Source: Nocardioides agariphilus (lineage in GTDB: Bacteria; Actinomycetota; Actinomycetes; Propionibacteriales; Nocardioidaceae). From it: a DNA stretch of 64,000 nucleotides. Shown here in pieces: positions 21,012-29,912 of this stretch. The translations under genes and the position numbers were made by a program. Location: NCBI RefSeq assembly GCF_015352445.1, contig NZ_JADKPO010000016.1:46997-110996 (forward strand), written 5' to 3'. How positions within the stretch are numbered: the stretch's first letter is position 1; each line of letters begins with the position of its first letter. Below the pieces are notes generated by a model. The model did no database searches. It was not told the DNA's origin and saw nothing but the letters and a program-made list of their open reading frames with translations.

Positions 21012-24000
21012 CTATCGCCTCCGAGCCTTCACGCTCACCGACGCCCTACTGCTCTTGCCCACCGTGTCGGTGACGGTCACCCGGACCGTGAAGGTGCCGG
21101 TCGTGGTGAACTGGTGCGACGCGAACGGCGAGGTGCCCGTGGTCGGCGAAGAGCCGTCACCCCAGTCGAACGAGTACGACGCGATCGGCCAGGCGTCGAG
21201 GTCGGTCGACAGGGCCGCGCTCGCGCTCACCGTGAAGGGCACGTAGCCCGAGGTGGGAGACAGGCTCAGCCTCGCCGTCGGGGCATTGTCGCGGTTGGCC
21301 GAGACCGACTGGCTCTTCGTCGACTCCACGTTCCCGGCGACGTCCCAGGCGCGGTACCTGACGGTCACGGACGAGCTGACCGTGAACGGCCCGGTGTACG
21401 TCGGGCTGCTCAGGGTCGGCGTCGTCCCGTTGGTCGTGTAGTGGATGCTCGAGATCCCCGAGCCGCCGGTCCCGTCCGACGACGTCAGCGCCACGGTGAC
21501 CGACAGCGGGTACGCCGTGCTGCACGAGCCGCCGTTGCAGGTGATCGACGTGATGGGTGCGGTGCCGTCGATCTGCACGACCTGCGTCTTGACCGCCTCG
21601 GCGTTGCCGCGGTTGTCGACCGCGAAGTAGTTCACGGTCCGGGTGGCGGTGATGCTGAAGGACCCGGTGTACCTCGTGCTCGACGTCGTCGGCGTCGTGC
21701 CGTCGGTCGTGTAGTAGATGCCCTCAACGCCGGTGCCCCCCGTGCCGTCGGAGGCACTCAGCGCGATGGTCACCGACGACCGGTACCACCCGGTCGAGCA
21801 GGTCGTGCTGTTGCAGGTGATCGACGAGGTCGGTGCGGTCGCGTCGACCGTGACGGTCTGCGACCGGGACGTCTCGGCGTTGCCGGCCTGGTCGACCGAG
21901 AAGTAGCGCACCGTGCTGGTCTGGCTCAGCGTGAAGGCGCCGGTGTACCTCGTGCTCGACGTGGTCGGCGCGGTGCCGTTGGTCGTGTAGTAGGTCGCCG
22001 ACACGCCCGAGCCGCCCGAGCTGTCCGTCGCGGACAGGGTGATCTGCAGACCGGCGCCATACGTCGTCGTGGCGCAGGCTGCGGCGTTGCAGGCGATGGT
22101 GGTCGTCGGCGCGGCGCTGTCGATCTGGACCAGCTGCGACCGCACCGCCTCGGGGTTGCCCGCCACGTCGACCGAGAAGAACTTGACCGTCCGCGTCTGG
22201 GTGAGGGTGAAGCCGCCGGTGTACCTGTTGCTGGCCGACGTGGGCGTCGAGCCGTCCGTCGTGTAGTAGGTCGCCTCGACCCCGGAGCCGCCGCTGCCGT
22301 CGCTCGAAGGCAGCGTGACCGTCACGGCAGCCCGGTACCACGCCGACGAGCAGGCGAGGCCGTCGCAGCCGACCGACGTCGACGGAGCCGTGCCGTCCAC
22401 CTGGACGACCTGCGACTTCACCGCCTCGGCGTTGCCCGCGAGGTCGACCGAGAAGAACCTCACCGTCGCCGTGCCGGCCAGCGCGAACGGCCCCGTGTAG
22501 CGGGTGCTGGCCGTCGTCGGGGTGCTGCCGTCGGTCGTGTAGTACGTCGCGTCGACGCCGCGCCCGCCCTGGTTGTCCTGGGCGGCCAGCGACACCTGCG
22601 GCGAGCTGGTGTACCAGCCCGAGCACGGCGTGTCGTTGCAGGCGATCGTGGTCGTCGGCGCCGCGGTGTCCGGCGGCACCGGTGCCGCGTGGCACGAGGT
22701 GCTGCCCGCGTCGGTGAAGGTGCCCTCGTCGGGAGCGAACTCCCAGGCGTAGGAGCCGTTGCGCAGCGTCAGCCTCAGTACTCCGTGGGTGGTGGCGTCG
22801 AGGGCCTGGGTGACCGCCGAGGCACGGCCCGGTGTGTCGAGTCCGGCGCCGCCGGTGCCGACGATGAACTGCCGGACGCCGTTGACCGCGTCGGCCTGGC
22901 CACTGCCGTTGATCGGAGCCGTCCGCTCGTACCAGTGGCGGTCGCCGTTGAGCACCACGTCAACACCCGTGTCGTACAGCGCCTGCCAGATCGCCTGGAA
23001 CGTGGAGTCGCCGCCGGAGCCCGAGGCCGTCGAGGCCCAGCGGGGGTTCTGGTAGTAGGCCAGGGTGCAGTCGGTCGGGTGCGCGGCGAGGTCCTGACGC
23101 AGCCACTGCTCCTGAGCGGAGCCGGCCGCGCAGAACGCTGCGTTGACCTCGCAGGGGGCGGTGTTGATCGCCACGACGTGCCACGAGCCCAGGTCGTAGC
23201 TGTAGTAGCCCTTCGCCGGGTCGGCCGCCGCGTCACCGAAGTAGCCGTAGTAGCCGGCGCCCGGCGTCGCCTGGCAGTCGGTGCCACCCGTCGTGGCGTA
23301 GTCCTCGTCACCCGGCACCGGTCTGGTGATGGACTTGTAGACGCCCCAGGTCGGGTCGTAGGACTGGGCGAACGCGGCGGGACCGGCGCAGTTGTACTGC
23401 ACGTCGCCGAGCGGCAGCACCGCGTCGGCTCCCTGCAGCAGGCGCGCGGTGTGCGAGGCGCGGCAGTCCTGGTCGGTGCCGAGGCCGAAGTTGAACGCCG
23501 GGGCCGTCGGGTCGCAGGCGATGTCGCCGGCTGCGGCCACCATGGGCTCGGAGCGCGGCGAGGCGAGCACGCTGACGGTCTTGACCGCCTCGGCGTTGCC
23601 CATGTTGTCGACCGAGAAGAACTTCAGCGTCGTGTCGCTGGTGACGGTGAAGGCCCGGCCTGCCTTGCGGCTGGTCGTGTCCGGGGTCGAGCCGTCCGTC
23701 GTGTAGTAGGTCGCGGCGATACCGGTGCCGCCGGGATCGGTGGCGGCGAAGCCGAGCGTCACCGAGCCGGCGTACGCCGAGGAGCCGCAGGCCGCATCGT
23801 TGCAGGAGAGCGTGGTGACCGGCGCCTGGGTGTCAGGACCGTTCATCACCTCGGTGACCGTCTGCACGACGGTGCGTGCAGGCGCACCGCCCGGCTGGCC
23901 GCTGAGCTGCAGCCAGTCGAGGAACGCGTTGAAAGTGCTGAGCTCGATCGGACCCCAGTCGCTGATGCAGAAGGAGTAGTTGGCGGGGTCGTACTGCTGC

Positions 24001-27000
24001 GAGCAGATCTCGTGGAAGACCAGCGGGAGCCAGCCGCCCCCGTGGTCGGCCGTCGCCTGCACCGCCGCCTGCAGGTTCGCCAGGGTCATCGGCGGGACGT
24101 TCGGGGGGCTGCCCACCGGCTGGTCGTAGAGCGTGCGCAGCGCGTAGGTGTCCTTCGGCGGGATGGTCTCGGCGTAGACCGGACCGGCACCGACACCGGC
24201 GACGTTGATGCCACCGGCCGCACGCCCGCTGGTGTAGCCGCAGGCCTGGACCATCGCCTCGGCCGCGGCGTCGTAGGCGCCCGTCGGGTAGGCGAAGCTG
24301 GTCGGGTAGAAGCCGTGGTCGAGCAGGTTCTGGCGGTCCTGGCAGACCTCGTACTGCAGCTGGGCCTGATCGGTCATCCCCTTGATGCTGACGTGGTCGA
24401 CGGTGTGGCCGCCGATCTCATGGCCGTCGTTGTTGAGTTCGGTCAGCTGCGCCCACGTCATGTGCTGCTCGTCGACGTCGTTGAGGCCGCTGTTGTTGTA
24501 GAACGTGCCGAACATCCCGTGGGGCTTGAGCGCGCGCTTGTCCGCGAGCGTGTAGTGGGTGAGCAGGCCGTCGTCGAAGGTGAGCGAGACGATCACCTTG
24601 GGCGGGTCCACCACGATCTGCTGCGTCTTGACAGCCTCGGCGTTGCCGGCGAGGTCGGTCGAGAAGTAGCTGACTGTGTAGGTGCCGGGCGTGCCGAGCT
24701 TGAACGCCCCGCCGTACACCGTGCTGGACGTCGTCGGGGTCGAGCCGTCGGTCGTGTAGTACGTGGTGTCGACGCCCCAGCCCATCGCGTCGTCCGCCGA
24801 CAGCGTCACGGAGGTCGAGCCGTTGTAGGTACCGGTGCCGCAGGCCGCGCTGTCGCAGGCGATCGAGGTGGTCGGCGCGATCCCGTCGGGCGGCAGGTCC
24901 GCGTCGACGGTCAGGGTGTTGCCCGCCTCCGCGTTGCCCGCGTGGTCCCACGCACGGTAGCGGATCGTCGTCGTGCTCGTGACCGGGATGCGCTTGGTGT
25001 AAGTCGGGCTCGACAGCGTCGGCAGCGAGCCGTCGGTCGTGTAGTGGATGGTGTCGACGGCGGAGCCTACGTCGGTGCCGCTGAGGGTGACGTAGACCGT
25101 CTGGGTGTAGGTGCTCGACGCGCAGGCCTGGCCGTTGCAGGTCGCGGTCGAGGCGGGCAGGACCGTGTCGGCTCCGATCGCGGCGCCCTTGACCGTGCTG
25201 AGCGCAGCGCCCGCCGGGGCGCCGCCGCTCTGCCCCGCGGCGTCCATCCAGTCGAGGAACGCGTTGAGGTCGGCGAGGTCGATCCAGCCGGCGGCCGTCG
25301 AGCAGGTGGCGAAGCCGTTGGGGTCCTCCACCTGTGAGCACACCCGCGTCATCACGATCTGGCTCAACCCGCCACCGTTGGCGGCGGCGCCGTTGACGAG
25401 CGCCATCATGTTGGCCAGGGTCACCTGGCCACTGGGCGCCCAGGCGCGCGTGGCGTACCAGTCGTTCGGCGGCAACTTCTCGGCATACGTCGGCCCCGTG
25501 GGCGACACGGACCCGGCGCTGCGCGCGATGCCGTAGCCGCAGGCCTTCACGATGTCCTTGACGGTCGCGTTGGACGCACCTCCGGGATAGGCGAAGCCGA
25601 CCGGGTCGAGCCCGTGGTTGCGCAGTGCCGTCCGGTCGTCGCAGACCTGGGCGGTCGGGTTGGGGTCGGTGGTCAGGTTGGTGGCGTTGACCGTCTTGCC
25701 GCCGATGTCGTTGCCGTCGGCGGCCAGGTCGGCGACCTGGCTCCAGCTCATGATGTTGCCCGACACCCCGACCGTGCCGGAGTTGAGGTAGAACGTGGCG
25801 TTGGCATGGTGCGGCTTGAGAGCCTTGAGGAAGCCCAGCGTGTACTGGCCGACCGTTCCGTTGTCGAAGGTCAGCGCCACCTTCGTGGTGACCGGCACGA
25901 CGGTGACCTGCTGCTGCTGCACGGCCTCTGCGTTCCCGGCCGTGTCGGTCGAGAAGAACTTCACCGTGTGGGTGCCGGGAGAGTTGAGCACGAAGGGACC
26001 GGAGTACGCCGTGCTGGCCGTGGTCGGCGTCGAGCCGTCGGTCGTGTAATAGGTCGCGGCGACGCCGGAGCCGCCGCTGTCGGTCGCCTGCAGGCGGATG
26101 GTGACCGTCGCGACGTAGGAGCCGGTGCACGTCGCGTTGTCGCACGTGATCGACGTGCTCGGGGCGACGCCGTCGGTCGGGGCCTGGATCACCTGGGTCT
26201 GCACGGCCTCGGCGTTGCCGGCGTTGTCCCACGAGCGGTACTTGACCGTCACCGAGCTCGTCGAGCTGTTGACGTTGAAGGGAGCGGTGTAGGTGGGGCT
26301 GGCGAGGGTCGGGTCCGTGCCGTCGACGGTGTAGTGCGTGCTGGCCAGACCGGATCCGTTGTCGCCCGCGGCCAGGGTCACGCTGACCACGTCGGAGTAG
26401 GGCGTGCTCGCGCAGGCCGCGCCGTTGCAGGCGATCGTGGTGCTCGGCGCGCTCGTGTCGGCTGTGTTGACGACGTTGCTGAGCTTGGCGAGCGAGGCGA
26501 CCGCGGGTGCGCCGCCGGCCTGGCCGGCGTTGCCCATCCAGTCGAGGAACGCGTTGAGGTCGGTCAGCTCGACGCGGCCACTGGCGCCGCTGCACGCGGT
26601 GTAGTTGGCGGAGTCCAGGGTGCTGGAGCACACGCGGCTGATCACCAGCTGCACCCAGCCCCCGTTGACAGCGGCGTTGTTGACGGCCGTCTGCATGCTC
26701 GCCAGCGTCTGGGCGGCGGGAGCGACGGCCTTGGTGGCGAACCAGTTGGCCGGCGGCAGGGACTCGGTGCCGCCCCCTGCGGTGCGGGCGTTGCCGTAGC
26801 CGCAGGACTTCACCGCGGCCTGCAGTGCCGCGCTCGTCGCACCGCCGCCGTACGAGTAGCCGACCGGGCTCAGGCCCTTGCTCACCAACAGGGCCTTGTC
26901 GGCACAAACGGCGGTGGCCGCGTTGGGGTCGGCCGACAGGTTCGTGCCGACCCGGCCGCCGATGTCGTTGCCGGCCGTCGCCAGGGCACCGACCTGGCTC

Positions 27001-27275
27001 CAGCTCAGCTGGGCGCCACCGGAGGTGTTCACCACGGAGGCGGAGGTGACGAAGAACGTGCCCTTGGCGTTGTGAGGTTGCAGGGCCTGCTGCCAGGCGA
27101 GGTTGTAGAGGGAGCTGGAGGTGTTGTCGAACTCCAGGGAGACGTAGACGGGCCCGGCCGCGCGTGCGGGGGTCGCGAACACGGCCAGGCCGACGACGGC
27201 GAGCACCAGGCTCAGCAGCCCGGTGAGTCGGGACCTCGTCGGCCTTTTGGTGGCGTTGGTCGCGAACCGGTTCAT
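21012..27275 (-). CDS. Giant secreted multidomain protein: three polysaccharide-deacetylase-like domains, ten chitobiase-type repeats, phosphoesterase-like domain, PKD
   Basis: A 2087-residue exported protein; the signal peptide ends near residue 39 (VFATPARA). Order: deacetylase-like 1 (about 43-270), chitobiase-C-type repeats 1-2, deacetylase-like 2 (about 463-690), repeats 3-4, deacetylase-like 3 (about 893-1120), repeat 5, calcineurin-like phosphoesterase domain (about 1245-1510), repeats 6-10, and a PKD domain to the end. Each repeat has about 90 residues with an N-terminal CN...C pair, YYTTDGSTPT and FFSVDxAGNAEAV. Only the third deacetylase keeps the NodB metal motifs (LTFDDG near 897, GGHTVDH near 957); the first two read LEFDN and LTFDNG and lack the HxxxH. 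The phosphoesterase also has altered ligands. Probably a cell-wall or surface glycan enzyme or adhesin. ATG 27275 precedes the signal peptide; the longer frame upstream does not look coding. Confidence 0.85.
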   Translation of the reverse strand: MNRFATNATKRPTRSRLTGLLSLVLAVVGLAVFATPARAAGPVYVSLEFDNTSSSLYNLAWQQALQPHNAKGTFFVTSASVVNTSGGAQLSWSQVGALATAGNDIGGRVGTNLSADPNAATAVCADKALLVSKGLSPVGYSYGGGATSAALQAAVKSCGYGNARTAGGGTESLPPANWFATKAVAPAAQTLASMQTAVNNAAVNGGWVQLVISRVCSSTLDSANYTACSGASGRVELTDLNAFLDWMGNAGQAGGAPAVASLAKLSNVVNTADTSAPSTTIACNGAACASTPYSDVVSVTLAAGDNGSGLASTHYTVDGTDPTLASPTYTAPFNVNSSTSSVTVKYRSWDNAGNAEAVQTQVIQAPTDGVAPSTSITCDNATCTGSYVATVTIRLQATDSGGSGVAATYYTTDGSTPTTASTAYSGPFVLNSPGTHTVKFFSTDTAGNAEAVQQQQVTVVPVTTKVALTFDNGTVGQYTLGFLKALKPHHANATFYLNSGTVGVSGNIMSWSQVADLAADGNDIGGKTVNATNLTTDPNPTAQVCDDRTALRNHGLDPVGFAYPGGASNATVKDIVKACGYGIARSAGSVSPTGPTYAEKLPPNDWYATRAWAPSGQVTLANMMALVNGAAANGGGLSQIVMTRVCSQVEDPNGFATCSTAAGWIDLADLNAFLDWMDAAGQSGGAPAGAALSTVKGAAIGADTVLPASTATCNGQACASSTYTQTVYVTLSGTDVGSAVDTIHYTTDGSLPTLSSPTYTKRIPVTSTTTIRYRAWDHAGNAEAGNTLTVDADLPPDGIAPTTSIACDSAACGTGTYNGSTSVTLSADDAMGWGVDTTYYTTDGSTPTTSSTVYGGAFKLGTPGTYTVSYFSTDLAGNAEAVKTQQIVVDPPKVIVSLTFDDGLLTHYTLADKRALKPHGMFGTFYNNSGLNDVDEQHMTWAQLTELNNDGHEIGGHTVDHVSIKGMTDQAQLQYEVCQDRQNLLDHGFYPTSFAYPTGAYDAAAEAMVQACGYTSGRAAGGINVAGVGAGPVYAETIPPKDTYALRTLYDQPVGSPPNVPPMTLANLQAAVQATADHGGGWLPLVFHEICSQQYDPANYSFCISDWGPIELSTFNAFLDWLQLSGQPGGAPARTVVQTVTEVMNGPDTQAPVTTLSCNDAACGSSAYAGSVTLGFAATDPGGTGIAATYYTTDGSTPDTTSRKAGRAFTVTSDTTLKFFSVDNMGNAEAVKTVSVLASPRSEPMVAAAGDIACDPTAPAFNFGLGTDQDCRASHTARLLQGADAVLPLGDVQYNCAGPAAFAQSYDPTWGVYKSITRPVPGDEDYATTGGTDCQATPGAGYYGYFGDAAADPAKGYYSYDLGSWHVVAINTAPCEVNAAFCAAGSAQEQWLRQDLAAHPTDCTLAYYQNPRWASTASGSGGDSTFQAIWQALYDTGVDVVLNGDRHWYERTAPINGSGQADAVNGVRQFIVGTGGAGLDTPGRASAVTQALDATTHGVLRLTLRNGSYAWEFAPDEGTFTDAGSTSCHAAPVPPDTAAPTTTIACNDTPCSGWYTSSPQVSLAAQDNQGGRGVDATYYTTDGSTPTTASTRYTGPFALAGTATVRFFSVDLAGNAEAVKSQVVQVDGTAPSTSVGCDGLACSSAWYRAAVTVTLPSSDGSGGSGVEATYYTTDGSTPTSASNRYTGGFTLTQTRTVKFFSVDVAGNPEAVRSQLVQIDSAAPTTTIACNAAACATTTYGAGLQITLSATDSSGGSGVSATYYTTNGTAPTTSSTRYTGAFTLSQTSTVRYFSVDQAGNAETSRSQTVTVDATAPTSSITCNSTTCSTGWYRSSVTIALSASDGTGGTGVEGIYYTTDGTTPTTSSTRYTGSFSITATRTVNYFAVDNRGNAEAVKTQVVQIDGTAPITSITCNGGSCSTAYPLSVTVALTSSDGTGGSGISSIHYTTNGTTPTLSSPTYTGPFTVSSSVTVRYRAWDVAGNVESTKSQSVSANRDNAPTARLSLSPTSGYVPFTVSASAALSTDLDAWPIASYSFDWGDGSSPTTGTSPFASHQFTTTGTFTVRVTVTDTVGKSSRASVSVKARRR
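21300..22690 (-). repeat. Five tandem chitobiase-type repeat units (units 6-10)
   Basis: Five consecutive units of about 276 bp in the secreted-protein gene, each encoding a Cys-pair strand, YYTT(D/N)GxxPT and F(F/Y)(S/A)VDxxGNAE. The nucleotide identity between units is high enough to see by eye (repeated gtcgtgtagta and gcgttgcc words), which would favour recombination or assembly error in this stretch. Confidence 0.8.
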
Positions 27276-27468
27276 GCGTCTCCCCAATTCCCACGTGGAC
27301 GCGCGCGCGCCGCGATCGACGGCGCGTGCGCTAGCGGCCACGCTAGGAAGCGGCGGCCGGGCGCGACTCCGCCAATCGACGTACGCCCGTTCCCCCGTTT
27401 GCCAGGGCATCGCTGCGCGCTGGCAAGTTGGAGCGGCGCGACGGTTGACCGCAGCGGAACGCAGGGCC

Positions 27469-28506
27469 ATGGTCGGGACCATGCGGTGCGGGCGACAGCG
27501 GCACCAGACCTGGCCGGCGTTCCTCGTCGGCCTCCTGGCGGTGGCCCTCCTGACCGCGACCCCCTTCCGGGCGTCCGCCGTCGGCCCGCGGGGCGAGGCG
27601 CCCCAGCGGGAGGTAACCGTCGCTCCACCGGCCCGCAGTGGCTACTTCTTCCTGAGGAAGGTCGGGGCCTGGCGGACGCTTCCCGGCGGCACCCGCTGCC
27701 GCTCACGCGTGCACCACTCCACCTGGGAGCCGCGACCCGACAACGCCGGACCCAACGGCACCAAGCCGAACACGACCAAGGTGCACGCGTCCCTCGCGGC
27801 GCGGCCGCTCTCGACCGACGGCAGCTACCGGCGCAAGTGGGACACCTGGCTGCTGCCGAGGGTCGCGGGCAACTACACGGGCACGACCGACGAGATCTTC
27901 CAGTGGGCCGCCTGCAAGTGGGGTCTCTCCGACAACCTGCTGCGCGCGATCGCCGTGCGCGAGTCCACCTGGTACCAGTACGAGATCTACCCGTCGGGCC
28001 GCTGCGTCATCGACTGGGGCTGTGGCGACATGGTCGACAAGGCGACCAGCGCCACCCGCGCGTACTGCGCCGGGATCAGCAGGGCGGGACACGACTACCA
28101 GGCCGACTTCGGGTCGGGGATCTGCCCCGAGACGTTCAGCATCGCGGGCGTAATGTCGTGGCAGGACCCGGACTGGGGGCGGCTGAAGGGCAACCAGAAC
28201 GGCACCTTCCCGTTCAACCGCAACTCGACAGCCTTCGCCCTGGACTACCTCGGCGCCAACCTGCGCGGCTGCTACGAGGGGTGGGTCTCGTGGCTCTACG
28301 ACGAGCCAGGACCGGCGGCCTACCGACCCGGTGACCTGTGGGGGTGCGTCGGCTTCTGGTACTCCGGCGAGTGGCGGACCCAGGCCTCGCTCGGCTACCA
28401 GGGCCGGGTCCGCAAGGAGCTGCGCAACCGCACCTGGCTCGAGGCCGACTGGCCCGACATCCACCCGGCCTGCTCGCAGGCCTACGGCTGCCCCCGAGGC
28501 AGCTGA
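27469..28506 (+). CDS. Secreted lytic transglycosylase-like protein
   Basis: A 345-residue exported protein. The signal peptide is WPAFLVGLLAVALLTATPFRASA (residues 16 to 38). The domain at about 140 to 300 contains WGLSDNLLRAIAVRESTWYQYE, the start of a lysozyme-like fold with the catalytic-type Glu in AVREST, followed by a Cys-rich middle (RCVIDWGCGD, YCAGIS, GICPETF, LRGCYEGW) that could hold disulfides. It therefore probably cleaves peptidoglycan or a related glycan outside the cell. The fit to known SLT families is partial, so substrate and mechanism are uncertain. The start may be ATG 27469 or ATG 27481. It is divergent from the giant secreted protein; the 193 bp between them holds no other feature I can support. 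Confidence 0.7.
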   Translation: MVGTMRCGRQRHQTWPAFLVGLLAVALLTATPFRASAVGPRGEAPQREVTVAPPARSGYFFLRKVGAWRTLPGGTRCRSRVHHSTWEPRPDNAGPNGTKPNTTKVHASLAARPLSTDGSYRRKWDTWLLPRVAGNYTGTTDEIFQWAACKWGLSDNLLRAIAVRESTWYQYEIYPSGRCVIDWGCGDMVDKATSATRAYCAGISRAGHDYQADFGSGICPETFSIAGVMSWQDPDWGRLKGNQNGTFPFNRNSTAFALDYLGANLRGCYEGWVSWLYDEPGPAAYRPGDLWGCVGFWYSGEWRTQASLGYQGRVRKELRNRTWLEADWPDIHPACSQAYGCPRGS

Positions 28507-28530
28507 CCCGCCCGTCCCCAGGGAAGTGCG

Positions 28531-29841
28531 TCACTCACCGCGGGCGGCCCGGCGGGCTCTCTCCGCGGTGGCGTGCTCGTCGGTCCGGGAGTCGTAGCGC
28601 CAGAAGTCGTGCAGCCAGGCGGCGGCGAGAGCGACGCCTCCGACGCACGCGATGCCGCCGCTCGCGATCGAGCCGCGCACCGACCAGAGGTCGGCGACCA
28701 GGCCGGAGCGCACCTGGCCACCGATCGGCCCGACGGAGTACGACAGCATCTCGATGCCGGCGAGGCGGCCCCGCATGTGCTCGGGGATGGTCTGGTTCCA
28801 CACCGTGCCTCGGAACACGCCGGAGATCATGTCGGCCGCACCCGCCAGCACCAGGAGAGCCAGCACGACCCAGATCGTGGGCGCGAGTCCGACCAGCCCG
28901 ATGAACAGGCCGTACGCCGCGGCCGCGAGCACGATCGCCCGCCCGTGGTGGTGGACGCGGGCCGTCCAGCCCGAGAGCACGGTCGCGAGCACGGCACCGA
29001 TCGTCTCCGCGGTGTAGAGCAGGCCGAGCAGCTGCGGATGCTCGAAGACGTCGGCGGCCAGGGCCGGGAAGAGCACGACGGGGAAGGCCAGCAGCATGCA
29101 GACGATGTCGACCAGGTAGGTGCCGAGCAGATCCTTGCGCCGAACGGCGTAGCTCCACCCCTCGCCGATCGCCCGCAGGCTCGGCGGCGTGGTCTCCACC
29201 TGGTGGGGGTAGGGACGCATCCGCACGTAGAGGAGCGTCGCGACGGCGAGTCCGGCCACGTCGACCACGAAGCACCAGCCGATGCCGACGTAGGCAGCCA
29301 GGAGCCCGCCGACCGCCGGGCCGATCAGCACACCCACCTGGCGCCCGAAGCTGTCGAGGGCGTTGGCCGCAGGGATCTGCTCGTGGCGCACCGTCCGCGG
29401 GGCGAGGGCCTCGCGGCTCGGCCGCTGCAGCGCACCGGCAGCGGTGAGCAGGCCGGCCACCACGAAGATCGCCGTGACACTGGGCTCCTCGCGGAAGGCG
29501 TTGGCGGCGAGCACCGCCGTCAGGACCGCCTGGGCCAGTCCGGTCAGCACCAGCAGGCGCCTGCGGTCAACGTGGTCGGCCAGCGCGCCGCCGTACAGCC
29601 CGAAGACCACCAGGGGAGCCAGCTCGACCAGCCCGATGGCGCCGACCGCGAAGTTGGATCCCGTCAGGTGGTAGATCTGGAAGGGGATCGCGACGTAGGA
29701 CACCATCCCGCCGAGGTAGAAGACGGTGCCGGCCAGGAACAGCAGCCGGAAGTCGCGCGAGGTGCGCAGTGGGGTCACGTCCATCTGCACCGAGCGCAGC
29801 CGCTCGCGCCAGCCTCGTCGCTCGGGCGCTTGCTGGGTCAC
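28531..29841 (-). CDS. MFS transporter (EntS / MFS_3 type), candidate exporter of the acidic-peptide cassette
   Basis: A 436-residue, 12-helix major facilitator protein starting at GTG 29841. The opening RTSRDFRLLFLAGTVFYLGGMVSYVAIPFQ and the loop-2/3 motif GGALADHVDRRRLL are characteristic of the drug/siderophore exporter branch typified by EntS. The central part carries ALAPRTVRHEQIPAANALDSFGRQVGVLIGPAVGG-type sequence, also conserved in the branch (quoted here in two halves: ALAPRTVRHEQIP and ANALDSFGRQVG). It exports small molecules or peptides by proton antiport. It lies 71 bp behind the sucrase/ferredoxin-like gene on the same strand, so it may be the export step for the product of that cassette; this link is an inference from position only. 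Confidence 0.88.
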   Translation of the reverse strand: MTQQAPERRGWRERLRSVQMDVTPLRTSRDFRLLFLAGTVFYLGGMVSYVAIPFQIYHLTGSNFAVGAIGLVELAPLVVFGLYGGALADHVDRRRLLVLTGLAQAVLTAVLAANAFREEPSVTAIFVVAGLLTAAGALQRPSREALAPRTVRHEQIPAANALDSFGRQVGVLIGPAVGGLLAAYVGIGWCFVVDVAGLAVATLLYVRMRPYPHQVETTPPSLRAIGEGWSYAVRRKDLLGTYLVDIVCMLLAFPVVLFPALAADVFEHPQLLGLLYTAETIGAVLATVLSGWTARVHHHGRAIVLAAAAYGLFIGLVGLAPTIWVVLALLVLAGAADMISGVFRGTVWNQTIPEHMRGRLAGIEMLSYSVGPIGGQVRSGLVADLWSVRGSIASGGIACVGGVALAAAWLHDFWRYDSRTDEHATAERARRAARGE

Positions 29842-29912
29842 AAGGGGCCATCGTCGCGCAGCGCCCGGCCGCGCGCACTCGGATTCCGGCTCGTGACGTC
29901 AGGCGTGGTGAC

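Noticed and set aside
21114-28334. Long plus-strand frames opposite the giant secreted protein
   Set aside because: Arg/Gly/Ala-rich shadows of the repeat gene; signal peptide and domains are on the minus strand.
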